A DNA stretch of 64,000 nt. Source: Hymenobacter sediminis. GTDB taxonomy: Bacteria > Bacteroidota > Bacteroidia > Cytophagales > Hymenobacteraceae. Below the pieces are notes generated by a model that worked only from the letters and a program-made list of their open reading frames with translations, was not told the DNA's origin and made no database searches. Positions 1-8,998 of the stretch are shown piece after piece. Where the stretch lies: the NCBI RefSeq assembly GCF_003231285.1, contig NZ_QKNS01000011.1, positions 42,510 to 106,509 on the forward strand. Reading direction: 5' to 3'. A program made the position numbers and the translations under genes. How positions within the stretch are numbered: the stretch's first letter is position 1; each line of letters begins with the position of its first letter.

Positions 1-422
1 GTGCTGCCGTCGGCACAAAGCAGCAGAATGCGTGTGATAACTTCCTCTACTGTGAGTCCAGTGAAGTCAAATGTGGCAGTAGGTGTAGTTAATGCGCCTG
101 CCAATCCACTGGTGCCAACCACCGAAAACAAACGAGTCAGCCGACGGGCTACGCGGGTGCCTGCCCGCCCGGTTGCTGCAGACGAACCATTGCGCACGGC
201 TGCCCGGCCACCTGCTGAGGCAATCAAGTGCCCAACGGTTTTCTTAATTTGGGCGCTCTTTCGCTGACTGAGTTTCTGCTGCAGCCTAGGATTAGGCTGG
301 CTTGCGTTGGCCAGCTGTTCCTCCTTATCAACTGTTTTAGATACGGTCGTGACATCTAAGCTGAGGCTGCCCCAGTTGGGCTCCCCGGTCACGCCAGGTA
401 TAATTCGCTGCGTAGTTCCCAT
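1..422 (-). CDS. qatB: QatB-like protein of a Qat anti-phage system (3' end cut by window edge)
   Basis: Reading from 422 on the minus strand gives an open frame of 140 codons with no stop before the edge. It starts MGTTQRIIPG and has a Gly/Ala/Arg-rich middle (SAGGRAAVRNGSS, then RVARRLTRLF) followed by LTVEEVITRILLL. This resembles QatB as I remember it, a low-complexity protein of unknown biochemistry found between the KAP ATPase QatA and the QueC-like QatC. The ATG shares one base with the qatA stop (TAATG), so translation is coupled. Identification rests mainly on the KAP neighbour plus this composition. qatC and qatD would lie just outside the window. Confidence 0.62.
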   Translation of the reverse strand, partial: MGTTQRIIPGVTGEPNWGSLSLDVTTVSKTVDKEEQLANASQPNPRLQQKLSQRKSAQIKKTVGHLIASAGGRAAVRNGSSAATGRAGTRVARRLTRLFSVVGTSGLAGALTTPTATFDFTGLTVEEVITRILLLCADGS

Positions 423-2344
423 TACTTTTTCGAGCCCGCAATGGCTTTGCCGATTCTTGAAGAAGGATCATACACCCCATATAATTCCTTCAGACTGGGT
501 GTTTTACCCTCGTTCAACCGTAGAGTATTATGTAGTGAGTAGGGTATGTCGGCGTGATTGATGTTAGCCAAAGCTCGTTTGTAGGCCGCTAGTGCATCCG
601 GCATGCCGGTTATTACCAAGTCAATCAGCACGCGGTGTCCCTTGATATTTGCCGGGCGTTTGGCAATCTCCTGCACCATCATCTCCAGTAGAATCGTTTG
701 CTCGTTATCCTTTAGCTGAGTGGCTTTCGAGGCAGAGGCTCGCAGAATAGTTTCTGACCCATATTCCATCAATTCCCGGAACAAGGTTTTGATCAACGGA
801 GGAATCAGTGAGGCACCGCTGATACTGCCGGCCAGCTGGTCGCGCGAAATCCAGAAGTAGTCGCGCAAGTCTACTTCTGCCAATAGAGGCTCTACCTTTA
901 ACCAGCGTACTACTCGCTCCGACGTCCAGTGTGCTCCATGCTTGTTCTTGATTTCATCAATATTACCCTCACCCGCCAAGCTTTCCAGCTCAGTCAGCTC
1001 CCTTGGTTCGCCTTCTTGGCCAGCTTGCCAATCGTAAATTTTACGAAACAGGCCCGGCTCCGCGTACTCCAGCACCATGAGCTTGCCCAATACATCAAGC
1101 CGGAAACTGGTAAACTTAGCTACCCCGGCCAAGCGCGTACGAAGGGTAAACGAATTGAGAAAGCGCTTGATCTGGCGCGGATTTCCCTTCAGGCCTTCCG
1201 TAATGACGGGCGCTAGCGATGTAACCAGAGGCGCATTCAGCTTTAGTTGCTGTGCTTCCTCAGGCGTAAGTAAGGTACTCAGGTCGGCAAAGCCGAAGGC
1301 ACCGTAGCGGTTCGCGGTTCTAAATCTTTCAAACTCACTGAGCACGCGACCATGCGTGGCGGTTGTCAAGTGCTTTTCGCAAAACAACAGAGATAAGTAA
1401 GTTTCTACTTCCGAGTCGGATAAGCGGGGCAAGTAGTAAGGAATTTGAATCAGCTTTTCCAGGTAATCCCGCACGAACTGGTCACTGATGCGTTCCGTTC
1501 GCGCATCCGCATTGGTCGGCTCATCTGCCGTAATGCGGGATTTATAGCGATACTCAATGGCGTGCTTGACAATGCGCGGGTCGGCGCCAATGATAAAAGC
1601 AGTCTTGGGTACGTTGACGAATAGCTTGATTGCTTCCAGGTTTTCAATGAGGCGATCTGGGCTACAGCGGTCCAGATCATCGATGAGCACAACCAACCGG
1701 GTAATGTTGGTTTCAGCCAGGAGCTCTTCGAAATTCTGCCGAAACTCGCGCACCAGCATGGTCTTCTCTTCCGGTGTTTCCTGTAGCAACGAGCTGAAGT
1801 CGGTTTTCTCCTCTTCATCTGCCCCGGCTTCGTCGTCCTTCTTTTTCTTGCCAACGCCCAGCGCCCCTCCAATTTTATTGACTACGCCGGCTGCGGCCGG
1901 TAGTGCACCGGATACGGCGGCAAGTACGCTAGTGGGCTCGCCCATGTGGGCCAGGATCAGTGGCAACGCTACATTCTTGAGGCCTAACCCCATCACCCGC
2001 ATCCAATTGACCGATTTGAAGAGCTGGGTGACTTTCGCTTTTACCGCAGGGCCGAACCGTCTCTCGTCGGTGAAGGCTTTAAGGATAGAATCCAATAATG
2101 CGGCCTTAGCGTCATCATAGCCTTCAAACACCCAGCCATTGAAATACAAGCAAAGCGTATCATCCTCAAGGGCGTTGAGTTTGGCCTCCATCATGCGCAT
2201 GATGCTGGATTTGCCGCTTCCCCAGTCGCCAAATACTCCTATCGTGACTGGCAGGATACCGTCGTCGAGCACTAAAGCCTCAAGTAGATCTGCATGAACT
2301 CGGAAGCCGAGCAAATCATTGGTAGTTTCACTATCAGACCACAT
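422..2344 (-). CDS. qatA: KAP-family P-loop NTPase, QatA-like
   Basis: A 640-residue KAP P-loop NTPase. The Walker A motif GDWGSGKSS lies near residues 39-47, the KAP-typical FNGWVFEGYDD near 68-78, and Walker B VVLIDDLDRCSPD near 218-230. A hydrophobic stretch around 118-165 sits between the Walker motifs, as in KAP ATPases that may touch the membrane, and is followed by an acidic/lysine linker. KAP NTPases occur in several defence systems; a qatB-like frame overlapping the stop codon favours Qat, where QatA supplies ATPase activity. The ATG at 2344 precedes MWSDSETTND. Whether qatC and qatD follow cannot be seen here. Confidence 0.82.
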   Translation of the reverse strand: MWSDSETTNDLLGFRVHADLLEALVLDDGILPVTIGVFGDWGSGKSSIMRMMEAKLNALEDDTLCLYFNGWVFEGYDDAKAALLDSILKAFTDERRFGPAVKAKVTQLFKSVNWMRVMGLGLKNVALPLILAHMGEPTSVLAAVSGALPAAAGVVNKIGGALGVGKKKKDDEAGADEEEKTDFSSLLQETPEEKTMLVREFRQNFEELLAETNITRLVVLIDDLDRCSPDRLIENLEAIKLFVNVPKTAFIIGADPRIVKHAIEYRYKSRITADEPTNADARTERISDQFVRDYLEKLIQIPYYLPRLSDSEVETYLSLLFCEKHLTTATHGRVLSEFERFRTANRYGAFGFADLSTLLTPEEAQQLKLNAPLVTSLAPVITEGLKGNPRQIKRFLNSFTLRTRLAGVAKFTSFRLDVLGKLMVLEYAEPGLFRKIYDWQAGQEGEPRELTELESLAGEGNIDEIKNKHGAHWTSERVVRWLKVEPLLAEVDLRDYFWISRDQLAGSISGASLIPPLIKTLFRELMEYGSETILRASASKATQLKDNEQTILLEMMVQEIAKRPANIKGHRVLIDLVITGMPDALAAYKRALANINHADIPYSLHNTLRLNEGKTPSLKELYGVYDPSSRIGKAIAGSKK

Positions 2345-2676
2345 TCCTAAATTATTGTAAAATACTTACATAAATAAGGAGGAAAGATATAACTTTCAAA
2401 CCTATTAAGCTTGTCTTATATTGATCTTACTATAAAAGCAACGAGATAATAACTTGCCTACTTAGCAAGTAATTTTTGTACTTGTCATATAGACCATAGA
2501 CGGCGCTTCATAAATAATACATAGGTCGATAATTCTGGCAGCAAAGGTCAAGTTTGCTTCTGTATCATTACATAAACGCACGTTTATATTATAAAAGCCT
2601 TTTTAAATTTTAGTCGAATATAATTGGTGGTTGAAGTCAGCATACTACCAGTATTTTTGGTTTCAAACCACAGCTA
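2345..2676. promoter_or_regulatory. AT-rich divergent intergenic region
   Basis: About 330 bases of AT-rich sequence between the divergent qatA-like gene and the DUF2726-type gene. No open frame of note. It must hold both promoters, but I could not assign a convincing Bacteroidota -33/-7 pair. Confidence 0.4.
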
Positions 2677-3537
2677 ATGGATCAGGAAGAGGCATACCAA
2701 GCAATTCAGAAAGAGGATTGGAAAACAGTTCTCAGCTGGCTCTATCAGAACAAGGGAAAAATCAAATCTGATCCGCTGCTGAACCAGGCGGCCAACGTGT
2801 TTGCAAGTGAGTTTTTCCGGCTATTGCCTTCGTATGATCTTATGCGAGCGAGTGTGGAGGATAACCTAACCGTTATGATTTCGCTGCACCGCGGCAAAAT
2901 GTATGAGTTCAGTGAAGAGCACTACAAGCTGCTGATTGTAAATCTGGCCGTGCGCAGCCGCAGAGACAAAGAAACATCCGTTATGTATGCGCGGATGATG
3001 CCCAACGAGCCCGAGTGTCAGAAGATTATCAACGACTACGAGCGGGGGCAGCCGCAGCGGGTGAAGCACTCGCAAAGCGACACCATTCAGATTACAACCC
3101 AGCCGGAGGTAGATGCCATACCCGAGATGGACTACCGAATTTCATTATTCAAATCAAATCAGGAACAGCACTTTTACAAGGCCTTGAAACGTGCGTATGA
3201 TTCCTACTTGGTGTACCCCAACGTAGCTTTCAGCACCCTACTGGATATTAAAAACCTGCAGGCTGTCTTAACGGCCGAAGAGAGGAGGTTCTTCTATTCG
3301 GGGATAATTGACTGCGTGATGTTCGACCCAGCCGAGGGCTACGTACCTACTCATTTCTTTGAGTTGGATAGTGTGTGGCATGACTCGGAAGAGGCGCAAA
3401 AGCGGGATGCAATTAAGAATAGTATCTTTTCAAAAGCGGGTATCAAGTTGATCCGTATCCGGAAAATGGATGAATCAATTGATGATTCTGCCTTTCTGCG
3501 CATGATCCGCGAAGTAATTCAGGAGAGCAAACAGTAG
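2677..3537 (+). CDS. DUF2726-type protein with PD-(D/E)XK-like C-terminal domain
   Basis: A 286-residue protein. The N-terminal 150 residues are helical and unrecognised. The C-terminal half (about 155-285) matches the DUF2726 pattern: SNQEQHFYKALKRAYD, YLVYPNVAFSTLL, then GIIDCVMFD near 209 and FFELDSVWH near 227, followed by KLIRIRK. The Asp212 and Glu229/Asp231 spacing fits the restriction-endonuclease-like fold proposed for this domain. It is divergent from the Qat genes and might be defence cargo, but no partner is visible and the biological role is unknown. Confidence 0.65.
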   Translation: MDQEEAYQAIQKEDWKTVLSWLYQNKGKIKSDPLLNQAANVFASEFFRLLPSYDLMRASVEDNLTVMISLHRGKMYEFSEEHYKLLIVNLAVRSRRDKETSVMYARMMPNEPECQKIINDYERGQPQRVKHSQSDTIQITTQPEVDAIPEMDYRISLFKSNQEQHFYKALKRAYDSYLVYPNVAFSTLLDIKNLQAVLTAEERRFFYSGIIDCVMFDPAEGYVPTHFFELDSVWHDSEEAQKRDAIKNSIFSKAGIKLIRIRKMDESIDDSAFLRMIREVIQESKQ

Positions 3538-3680
3538 ACTCCACGGCTACTTCGCCTGGAGACGCCGCATTTTCCAGATAGCATCTTTGAGGTCGCCACC
3601 GATAAGGTCTAGCCTCTTTACATACTGAAACGGCGACTGACAGCGCGTAAAAGCAAGAGCGCAGCAATCCGCCGTCCAGT

Positions 3681-3710
3681 GGGCCGAGAAAGGTAAGCCT
3701 TTCTCGGCCC
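3681..3710. terminator. Perfect GC-rich hairpin, possible terminator or recombination site
   Basis: Arms gggccgagaaagg (3681-3693) and cctttctcggccc (3698-3710) are perfectly complementary over 13 bp around a 4-base taag loop. There is no U-tract on either strand, so it may be a factor-assisted terminator for the gene ending at 3537, or a leftover site of the mobile element beginning at 3917. Confidence 0.5.
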
Positions 3711-3814
3711 CGACAGCCGTAACCAGCGGCGCTGGCGTGCTTCGGCGACAGGCCACCGAAAGGCTGCTCGTTTAACTTTTAACCAAGTATCAGTGCTATA
3801 GGCATGATATTTAA

Positions 3815-3910
3815 CTGTTCAAGCGCATCGTGAAGAATGCTGGCGGGCGCATCCACGTGCACAGTCAAGCCGGGGTAAGCACCACCTTCGAGGTGTATGT
3901 GCGGCGTTAG
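3815..3910 (+). pseudogene. C-terminal remnant of a sensor histidine kinase
   Basis: From about 3815 the plus strand reads LFKRIVKNAGGRI then HVHSQAGVSTTFEVYVRR and a TAG at 3908-3910. This is the last helix and strand of a HATPase_c domain (compare VKKMVENAGG near the end of the six-PAS kinase at 48731). Everything upstream is missing, with a TAA at 3812. It ends six bases before the tyrosine recombinase pair, so it is probably chromosomal or plasmid debris at the edge of that element. Confidence 0.7.
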
Positions 3911-3916
3911 GTAGCA

Positions 3917-6112
3917 CTAAGTAGCCAGCCAGCGTTGCAGCAAGGACAGGCTAGTATCCAGTACCTGTGAATCTGCAGCAGGTAAGTCCAGCGCCCGGCG
4001 CAAATGAGTTAACGCATTATGTGCCGACACTACCTGCGCGTACCCGGCTTTGTAGCGTCGGGGCCGCAAATGATCGAGGTCATGCTCCGGGCTGCTTTCC
4101 CCCACAGGTTCCACATATAGGGAGTGGGGCCGGACCCGCTCCTGCTCTGGGGCAGGCCACTTGCCGGTCCCGGGTTCACTTGATAGCCTACCCAGTGCCC
4201 GGGCGAAGGAAGCGTTTACATGCAGGTTGGTGACCTTGACGTAATGCAGCACACTCTGCAGCGACCGGTGCCCCAGCCACTTCTGGATGGCAAACAGGTC
4301 CAGACCAGCCAGGTAGAGCTGGGTGGCCAGCGTGGCGCGGGCGCGATGACTGGTGATGGGCAGGCCGGAGTCTTCCGTGTCGACGCCGGCTTTACGGCAC
4401 AGCAGCGGGATAAGCGTGTCGTTGATAAATCCCTGGGGTAGGACGCGCCCGCGGTAGCTAAACAGAAAGTGGACGAGTTGGCCACCGCGCCGGTCAATTC
4501 GCGGGTTGCACGAGGAGCGCATCGCTTCCCAGCTCTTGAGAGCTTTACCAAGCCGGCAATCCACCGGCTTTTCAAAGGAGGCGCCGGTTTTGTGGGTGGG
4601 CACCCGCAAAATGCTGATAAACTGCTCAAGCGGCTCAGTTGCAAAGCGGCTACTTGTAGCCGGGTACGGCGCGCGAACACAGCCGACGGCTAAGCGCAGA
4701 ATTTCATTGTTTCGAAGTCCCCCCAGCAGCCAGACACTGGCCACAGCCTGCACGAGTTCCAAGGGATAAATCGGCTGCTGCACTAGTTTTCCCTCGGCCG
4801 AGAGGAAGGGGCCGTGGGGAATATCCGCTTCCGTCAGCGATAAGCCCGCTTCCGTCAGCTTCGCCCACGTATCGACCGCAAGGACCCGGGGATCATTGCG
4901 CCGGGCTTGTTGAATATCCTTGGGTGTGGTCAGGTAGCGCGTTAAGTCCGGACGTTTGGATATGACTTCACTGCGCTCGCAGAACGCCAAGAATTGGCGG
5001 ATGGTGCTGAACAGTTGCGCCTTCGCCCCGGCGCTTAGCTGCGGTTGCCCTTTCTTGGCGGCTTTGCCGGTCACACCGGACCACTTGTGCTTCCGCAAGT
5101 TTGTAAGATCGGTCTGAAGAGCCTGCACGATTACTTTTGTCCAGTTTTCGGGATCGGCCGCCTGCGGAAACCGAGCCGCGGCCCAGCGGGCGATTTTACG
5201 TAACGACGTACGATACGATTGCCGGGTATCGATCTGCTGGAAGCTCGCGGCTACAAATTCTTCGATGAGCTGCTGCCACCTGGTCGAGACGGTATCGGCC
5301 GGGGGCGGGGCGGTAGCTGCGTCAACGGGTAACGAGAGCGCCTGCTCCAGGATCCCGAGCTCATGCAGTACGCGGGCAAGAATGCGGCAGGCGCGCCCAG
5401 CCGTCGCGTGTTGGCGGGCGCGCGTATACACCCGCTCGATCACGTCCGCCGTAAGCGCATACAGGTCGGGGTTCCGGTTCAGCAGCAGGGCTTCACAGAG
5501 ACAGCTTTTAAGCGAGGCAACATTACTGACGGTAGACAGCTCCACCAGGGGAAGACCGTCTTCCAAGTCCGCCACGGCTTCGTCCAGCTGCACCCGGCTG
5601 AATACCCGGCGGGCCGCAAATCCGAGCTGCTTCTCCTCCACCAGGCTGTGAATAGGAACACCACCCAGGAAATAGGCACAATCCATGAGCAGCGTGCGCA
5701 GGTTAAGGCGGGCGGCCAGCCGCGGCGCCTGCAGGGCGTACTGGGCACTGTGCCCGTCCAGATAGTCCTGCCGGGTGTTACCAAGTAGGCGGATCCAGGT
5801 GGCTTCGTCCCACGCCCAGAACGTGGCTTGCTGCTCGTGCATCGTGTGCAGCAGCAACAGCGTGCAGGCATACGTGCGCCACCGGGTCGGGTCATCATAG
5901 CCGCAGTAGGTGATGACCCGTTCCACGGCCACGGCAAAGCGATGCACGGCGTGCAGGTCAGCGGCCCGATCCTGCTCGTGCACGAAGGGAGCAGCCGGCG
6001 GGTTAAGAACCCATGAGGCAAGGGCCGTTTTCTCCGCCGAACTCAGCGAGGCGGTGCAGTCCAGGTCCTTGGCGTAGGCGGCCCAGTCTAGGGCTTTATC
6101 GATCACGCTCAT
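3917..6112 (-). CDS. Large tyrosine recombinase, Tn554 TnpB-like
   Basis: A 731-residue phage-integrase family recombinase. The catalytic domain is C-terminal: Arg in LGGLRNNEILRLAVG, the H-x-x-R box in ITSHRARATLA, the second His in WLGHRSLQSV and the Tyr in LHYVKV. The first 350 residues are a long N-terminal region seen in large transposon recombinases. It overlaps the upstream recombinase by ATGA (6109-6112), so the two are translated together. Paired recombinases of about 340 and 630-730 residues resemble TnpA/TnpB of Tn554-type elements or members of RIT trios. No third recombinase or TnpC is evident. Confidence 0.85.
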   Translation of the reverse strand: MSVIDKALDWAAYAKDLDCTASLSSAEKTALASWVLNPPAAPFVHEQDRAADLHAVHRFAVAVERVITYCGYDDPTRWRTYACTLLLLHTMHEQQATFWAWDEATWIRLLGNTRQDYLDGHSAQYALQAPRLAARLNLRTLLMDCAYFLGGVPIHSLVEEKQLGFAARRVFSRVQLDEAVADLEDGLPLVELSTVSNVASLKSCLCEALLLNRNPDLYALTADVIERVYTRARQHATAGRACRILARVLHELGILEQALSLPVDAATAPPPADTVSTRWQQLIEEFVAASFQQIDTRQSYRTSLRKIARWAAARFPQAADPENWTKVIVQALQTDLTNLRKHKWSGVTGKAAKKGQPQLSAGAKAQLFSTIRQFLAFCERSEVISKRPDLTRYLTTPKDIQQARRNDPRVLAVDTWAKLTEAGLSLTEADIPHGPFLSAEGKLVQQPIYPLELVQAVASVWLLGGLRNNEILRLAVGCVRAPYPATSSRFATEPLEQFISILRVPTHKTGASFEKPVDCRLGKALKSWEAMRSSCNPRIDRRGGQLVHFLFSYRGRVLPQGFINDTLIPLLCRKAGVDTEDSGLPITSHRARATLATQLYLAGLDLFAIQKWLGHRSLQSVLHYVKVTNLHVNASFARALGRLSSEPGTGKWPAPEQERVRPHSLYVEPVGESSPEHDLDHLRPRRYKAGYAQVVSAHNALTHLRRALDLPAADSQVLDTSLSLLQRWLAT

Positions 6113-7119
6113 AGGGAGGAATGGGCAGGCAGGTGGTTAGCTCGCAGCGCCACAATGGCTTCCGCCGTTTTTTCCAGCACCTCCACATCCTGAAGGTGGA
6201 CGTACCGATTGGTCGTGTTGATATCGCGATGACCGACAAAGTGCGCGATCTCTACTATCCCCACTCCTTGCCGAATCAGATCGGTAATGCGCAAATGCCG
6301 AAAGGTGTGGGGGGTGAACCGGGGAAGATTTGCCCGTCTGGCTACTGATTCAATCACTTTCGTCCACGTTCCCCGTTGAATCGGGTCCCCTTCCGTGCGG
6401 TTGGATTCGGAGATAAACAGGGCGGTCGTGTTCGGACTGATGGGACGGCGGGATAGGATGTATTGCTGCAACAGCTTGGCCGTACCCGGAGAATAGACTA
6501 CGCGGCGTCCCTGTTTTGTTTTGGTGGTTTCCGCGCGCACCCGAACCATATTTCTTGACTGATCAATATCGCTTAGATCTAATTTGCATAATTCTTCCCG
6601 GCGCATGGCCGTATCATAATTCAGCGAAGCCATTGTCCTGTTGCGCAAGGATTCTGCCTGCATACAATCAAGCAATATATTCCATTCAGTATCACTTGGA
6701 ATCCACGCTTCCTGCTGGCAGGATGGCAGTAACCCGCGGATAGATTGACGCGGATTCAGGAAACAAAGTTTACCTAGTAGAACCGGATTCGTGTTAATAA
6801 TCTCCTCCCCTTCTAAAAAGTCATAATAGAGGCGCAGCGAGGCTACTCGTTGCCGTTGCGTAGCGAGGGATAATCCTCGAAGTGGTCCGCGCCGACGACG
6901 ACTTGGCCGGGTAGCCAAGTGCTTGATATACCGAACAATGTCGGACGGCTTGGCCGTTAGATACGCGACGTTGTGTTGCCCGCAAAAGGCAAGAAAGTCC
7001 TTCAGATTATGCTGGTACGCCGCCACCGTATTCGGGGCGCGGAAGGCAGAAATATGGTCCCGCCAAGAAAGGGCATAATCTGGTTCTGTAGGTGCTAATT
7101 CTTGATGTCGAAGCGCCAT
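6109..7119 (-). CDS. Tyrosine recombinase, Tn554 TnpA-like
   Basis: A 336-residue integrase-family protein, counted from the ATG at 7119 (a TTG nine codons upstream is possible). A SAM-like core-binding domain (FRAPNTVAAYQHNLKDFLAFC) occupies the N-terminus. The catalytic residues are visible: Arg in AMRREELCKLDLSD, HTFRHLRITDL, GHRDINTTNRY with the Tyr nucleophile. It is the first gene of a two-recombinase unit and overlaps the second by 4 bp. The size and order match tnpA-tnpB of Tn554-like transposons. The AT-rich stretch upstream may contain the element end. Confidence 0.87.
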   Translation of the reverse strand: MALRHQELAPTEPDYALSWRDHISAFRAPNTVAAYQHNLKDFLAFCGQHNVAYLTAKPSDIVRYIKHLATRPSRRRRGPLRGLSLATQRQRVASLRLYYDFLEGEEIINTNPVLLGKLCFLNPRQSIRGLLPSCQQEAWIPSDTEWNILLDCMQAESLRNRTMASLNYDTAMRREELCKLDLSDIDQSRNMVRVRAETTKTKQGRRVVYSPGTAKLLQQYILSRRPISPNTTALFISESNRTEGDPIQRGTWTKVIESVARRANLPRFTPHTFRHLRITDLIRQGVGIVEIAHFVGHRDINTTNRYVHLQDVEVLEKTAEAIVALRANHLPAHSSL

Positions 7120-7789
7120 TTTAGTGAGGGTAAATGGTTTCGACAAAGGTCTGTCCCAGCTTTTAAATCGACTTTGCGGTTAGCAATGATTGCGTCGCAG
7201 AAATGCGCACATAGTATATTAATTAAAAAAGGAAGGTGATGTGAAATAACACGTATTTCACTGCTAGAACGCATTTATTGCTTTTAATTTAGACGTGGCT
7301 AGTTATTCTATATTCTCAATAGCGTGAAGGAAAAATTGGTATACTGGATAGTGAATGTGAAAATTCAAAGGCTAACGCTGCTAGTAAAATTTCTGGACGA
7401 TGCAGATCGGGCATTTTTAAGCAAAATGACATACTTGTCAGCGAAAAAAAAGAAAAAACGACGGGTTTTACCCCTATTTTTCTATGATAATTTATATTTA
7501 AAATTTTATAAGTTATGTATTATAAATAACACCGTTTATATGTAATACATAATTAATTATACAAAATATATAAACTTTCTAACATTTTTTTTCAAAATTT
7601 ATATTATAACATCCTCACTATTAGCACTCTGCTATTAAACGAACATCGTCCGAGAAGTACATGCCTATTGTCAACCTAAAGCAATACGGCTCGGGCTATT
7701 CAAATAGCGCTGTCACTTTGAGAGTGCGCTGGTTGAAAAACGAATGTCTATGCCCACCCGAAATGAGAAGCAAGCCCTACTAGCGCGGA
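7120..7789. other. AT-rich non-coding region beside the recombinase pair
   Basis: About 670 bases, very AT-rich between 7190 and 7620, with homopolymer runs. A lysine-rich 73-codon frame at 7324-7545 has no recognisable features and is probably chance. The region could hold an element terminus and the recombinase promoter. I found no clear terminal repeat by eye. Confidence 0.35.
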
Positions 7790-8008
7790 TTATAGGCCTT
7801 GAAACAACTCAGTTAGAGATACATCATAATAGCGAGTGAGGATGACCAGGGTGCGAAGCGTCATATTGGCACGCTGAGCTTCTAGCCGCCCAATGTGTAC
7901 TCCGGTAGCATCATATACTTCTTGTTGTGTCTGCAACCGTTCACGTCGCAGTTCCTGCAGACGCCTTACTATTTCGCTCGCAACGGCTTCACTGGTTAAC
8001 TCCTTCAT
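7790..8008 (-). CDS. XRE-family helix-turn-helix regulator (small)
   Basis: A 72-residue protein consisting of a single HTH_3/XRE domain: LQELRRERLQTQQEVYDATGV, then IGRLEAQRANMTLRTLVILTRYYDVSLTELF. The second half has the usual helix pattern in which a small number of sequence-specific contacts are followed by the L..L...Y.VS..ELF dimer helix. It stands alone between AT-rich DNA and a divergent hypothetical gene, and could control copy number or a toxin, or belong to the adjacent recombinase element. No toxin partner is visible. Confidence 0.78.
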   Translation of the reverse strand: MKELTSEAVASEIVRRLQELRRERLQTQQEVYDATGVHIGRLEAQRANMTLRTLVILTRYYDVSLTELFQGL

Positions 8009-8196
8009 GGAGGCGGCAAGGTGAAAGCGCTCGATTGCTGTGACAATTACATATTTGTCATTATTTTCGTGACTGCCTTCTCTCTCACGCGTCCGTTATG
8101 GTTTGCCGGAGGCACTTCTTCTCAGGCGAGATGAGTTAGATCCGCTTTCATAAGTATTCCCCCTCTTCTCCCTTGCCTTCAACCTTATCTGCTCTT

Positions 8197-8622
8197 ATGG
8201 AAAGCGTGCGAAAAATCAGAATCGTCATCGAAGCAGAACTGCGCGAGCGGGTTCCGACTACGCCATCCCAGTCGGCGACAGATCTTGACCCACTTGAGTA
8301 TAGCTACGAGCAGGCACTCTTTCGTGCTTTGCGGGCCGATGCCGAGCGTTATGCTGAGTTTATCAAGATACGCGCCATCACTAGCCTGGAAGCCCTTGGG
8401 TTGCACAACGAGATTTCTGGATTGGCCCAGATCCGGGATAGCTATACAGCTAGTATAAGAACCCTAGAAAGTCTGCTCCCAGATTTACCCCAGCCAGCGC
8501 AGGAGTACCTACAAGAGGCCTTAACGAAGGGGTGGATTATGGATGATGCGGATAGTATATACAACACCTTGCAGATTGAGCCGCTCAGTTTGTCGATCGA
8601 GTATCCAACCAATCCTGCTTAG
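8197..8622 (+). CDS. Hypothetical protein, helical
   Basis: 141 residues from the ATG at 8197 (MESVRKIRIV). A TTG eight codons upstream could extend it. Predicted mainly helical, acidic, with no motif I recognise; it includes YSYEQALFRALRADAERYAEF and a Pro/Leu-rich tail. It lies upstream of, and convergent with, the rep gene, divergent from the XRE regulator. Function unknown; possibly a plasmid backbone gene because of its position. Confidence 0.55.
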   Translation: MESVRKIRIVIEAELRERVPTTPSQSATDLDPLEYSYEQALFRALRADAERYAEFIKIRAITSLEALGLHNEISGLAQIRDSYTASIRTLESLLPDLPQPAQEYLQEALTKGWIMDDADSIYNTLQIEPLSLSIEYPTNPA

Positions 8623-8644
8623 CGAAGCACTACCCTTGCTATGA

Positions 8645-8669
8645 GATCCTGTTGCCTTGCATCAGGATC
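8645..8669. terminator. Short hairpin after the hypothetical gene
   Basis: gatcctg (8645-8651) pairs with caggatc (8663-8669) 23 bases after the stop codon of the gene ending at 8622. The stem is modest at 7 bp and no strong U-tract follows. The rest of 8623-8998 holds only a weak 70-codon minus-strand frame (8695-8907) without recognisable features. Confidence 0.35.
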
Positions 8670-8998
8670 TGTCTCCTTGTAAAAGCTACAGCTCTTAATC
8701 CAGGCCTTGGGATACGCTATGTGTAAGCGTGAACCTAAAAACCATATCGGCCCGGTCCTTATCTATTGCGTTAGAAGTAAGGTGTAACTGCACCCACTTC
8801 TGGAAACCCTGAAGGCCCCCAGCCTCCGGGGTTTCACCGTTTAAGCCAATCGATGTTGGCGCAAATAAGGTATAGTTTCGAATTTTAATACGATCAGAAC
8901 TCCACAATTAACTTACTAGTCGACTACTTGACGGTTTAAGGTTGAGAGAATAGCTTGTATCTACGCAATTGCGCTCTGTGAGAGATTAACAGGTTATC

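Noticed and set aside
7324..7545. 73-codon lysine-rich plus-strand frame
   Set aside because: In very AT-rich DNA where chance frames are rich in Lys/Phe/Leu; no homologue-like pattern and no start signal.
8695..8907. 70-codon minus-strand frame downstream of rep
   Set aside because: Possible fragment but no family features; not supported enough to list as a gene.
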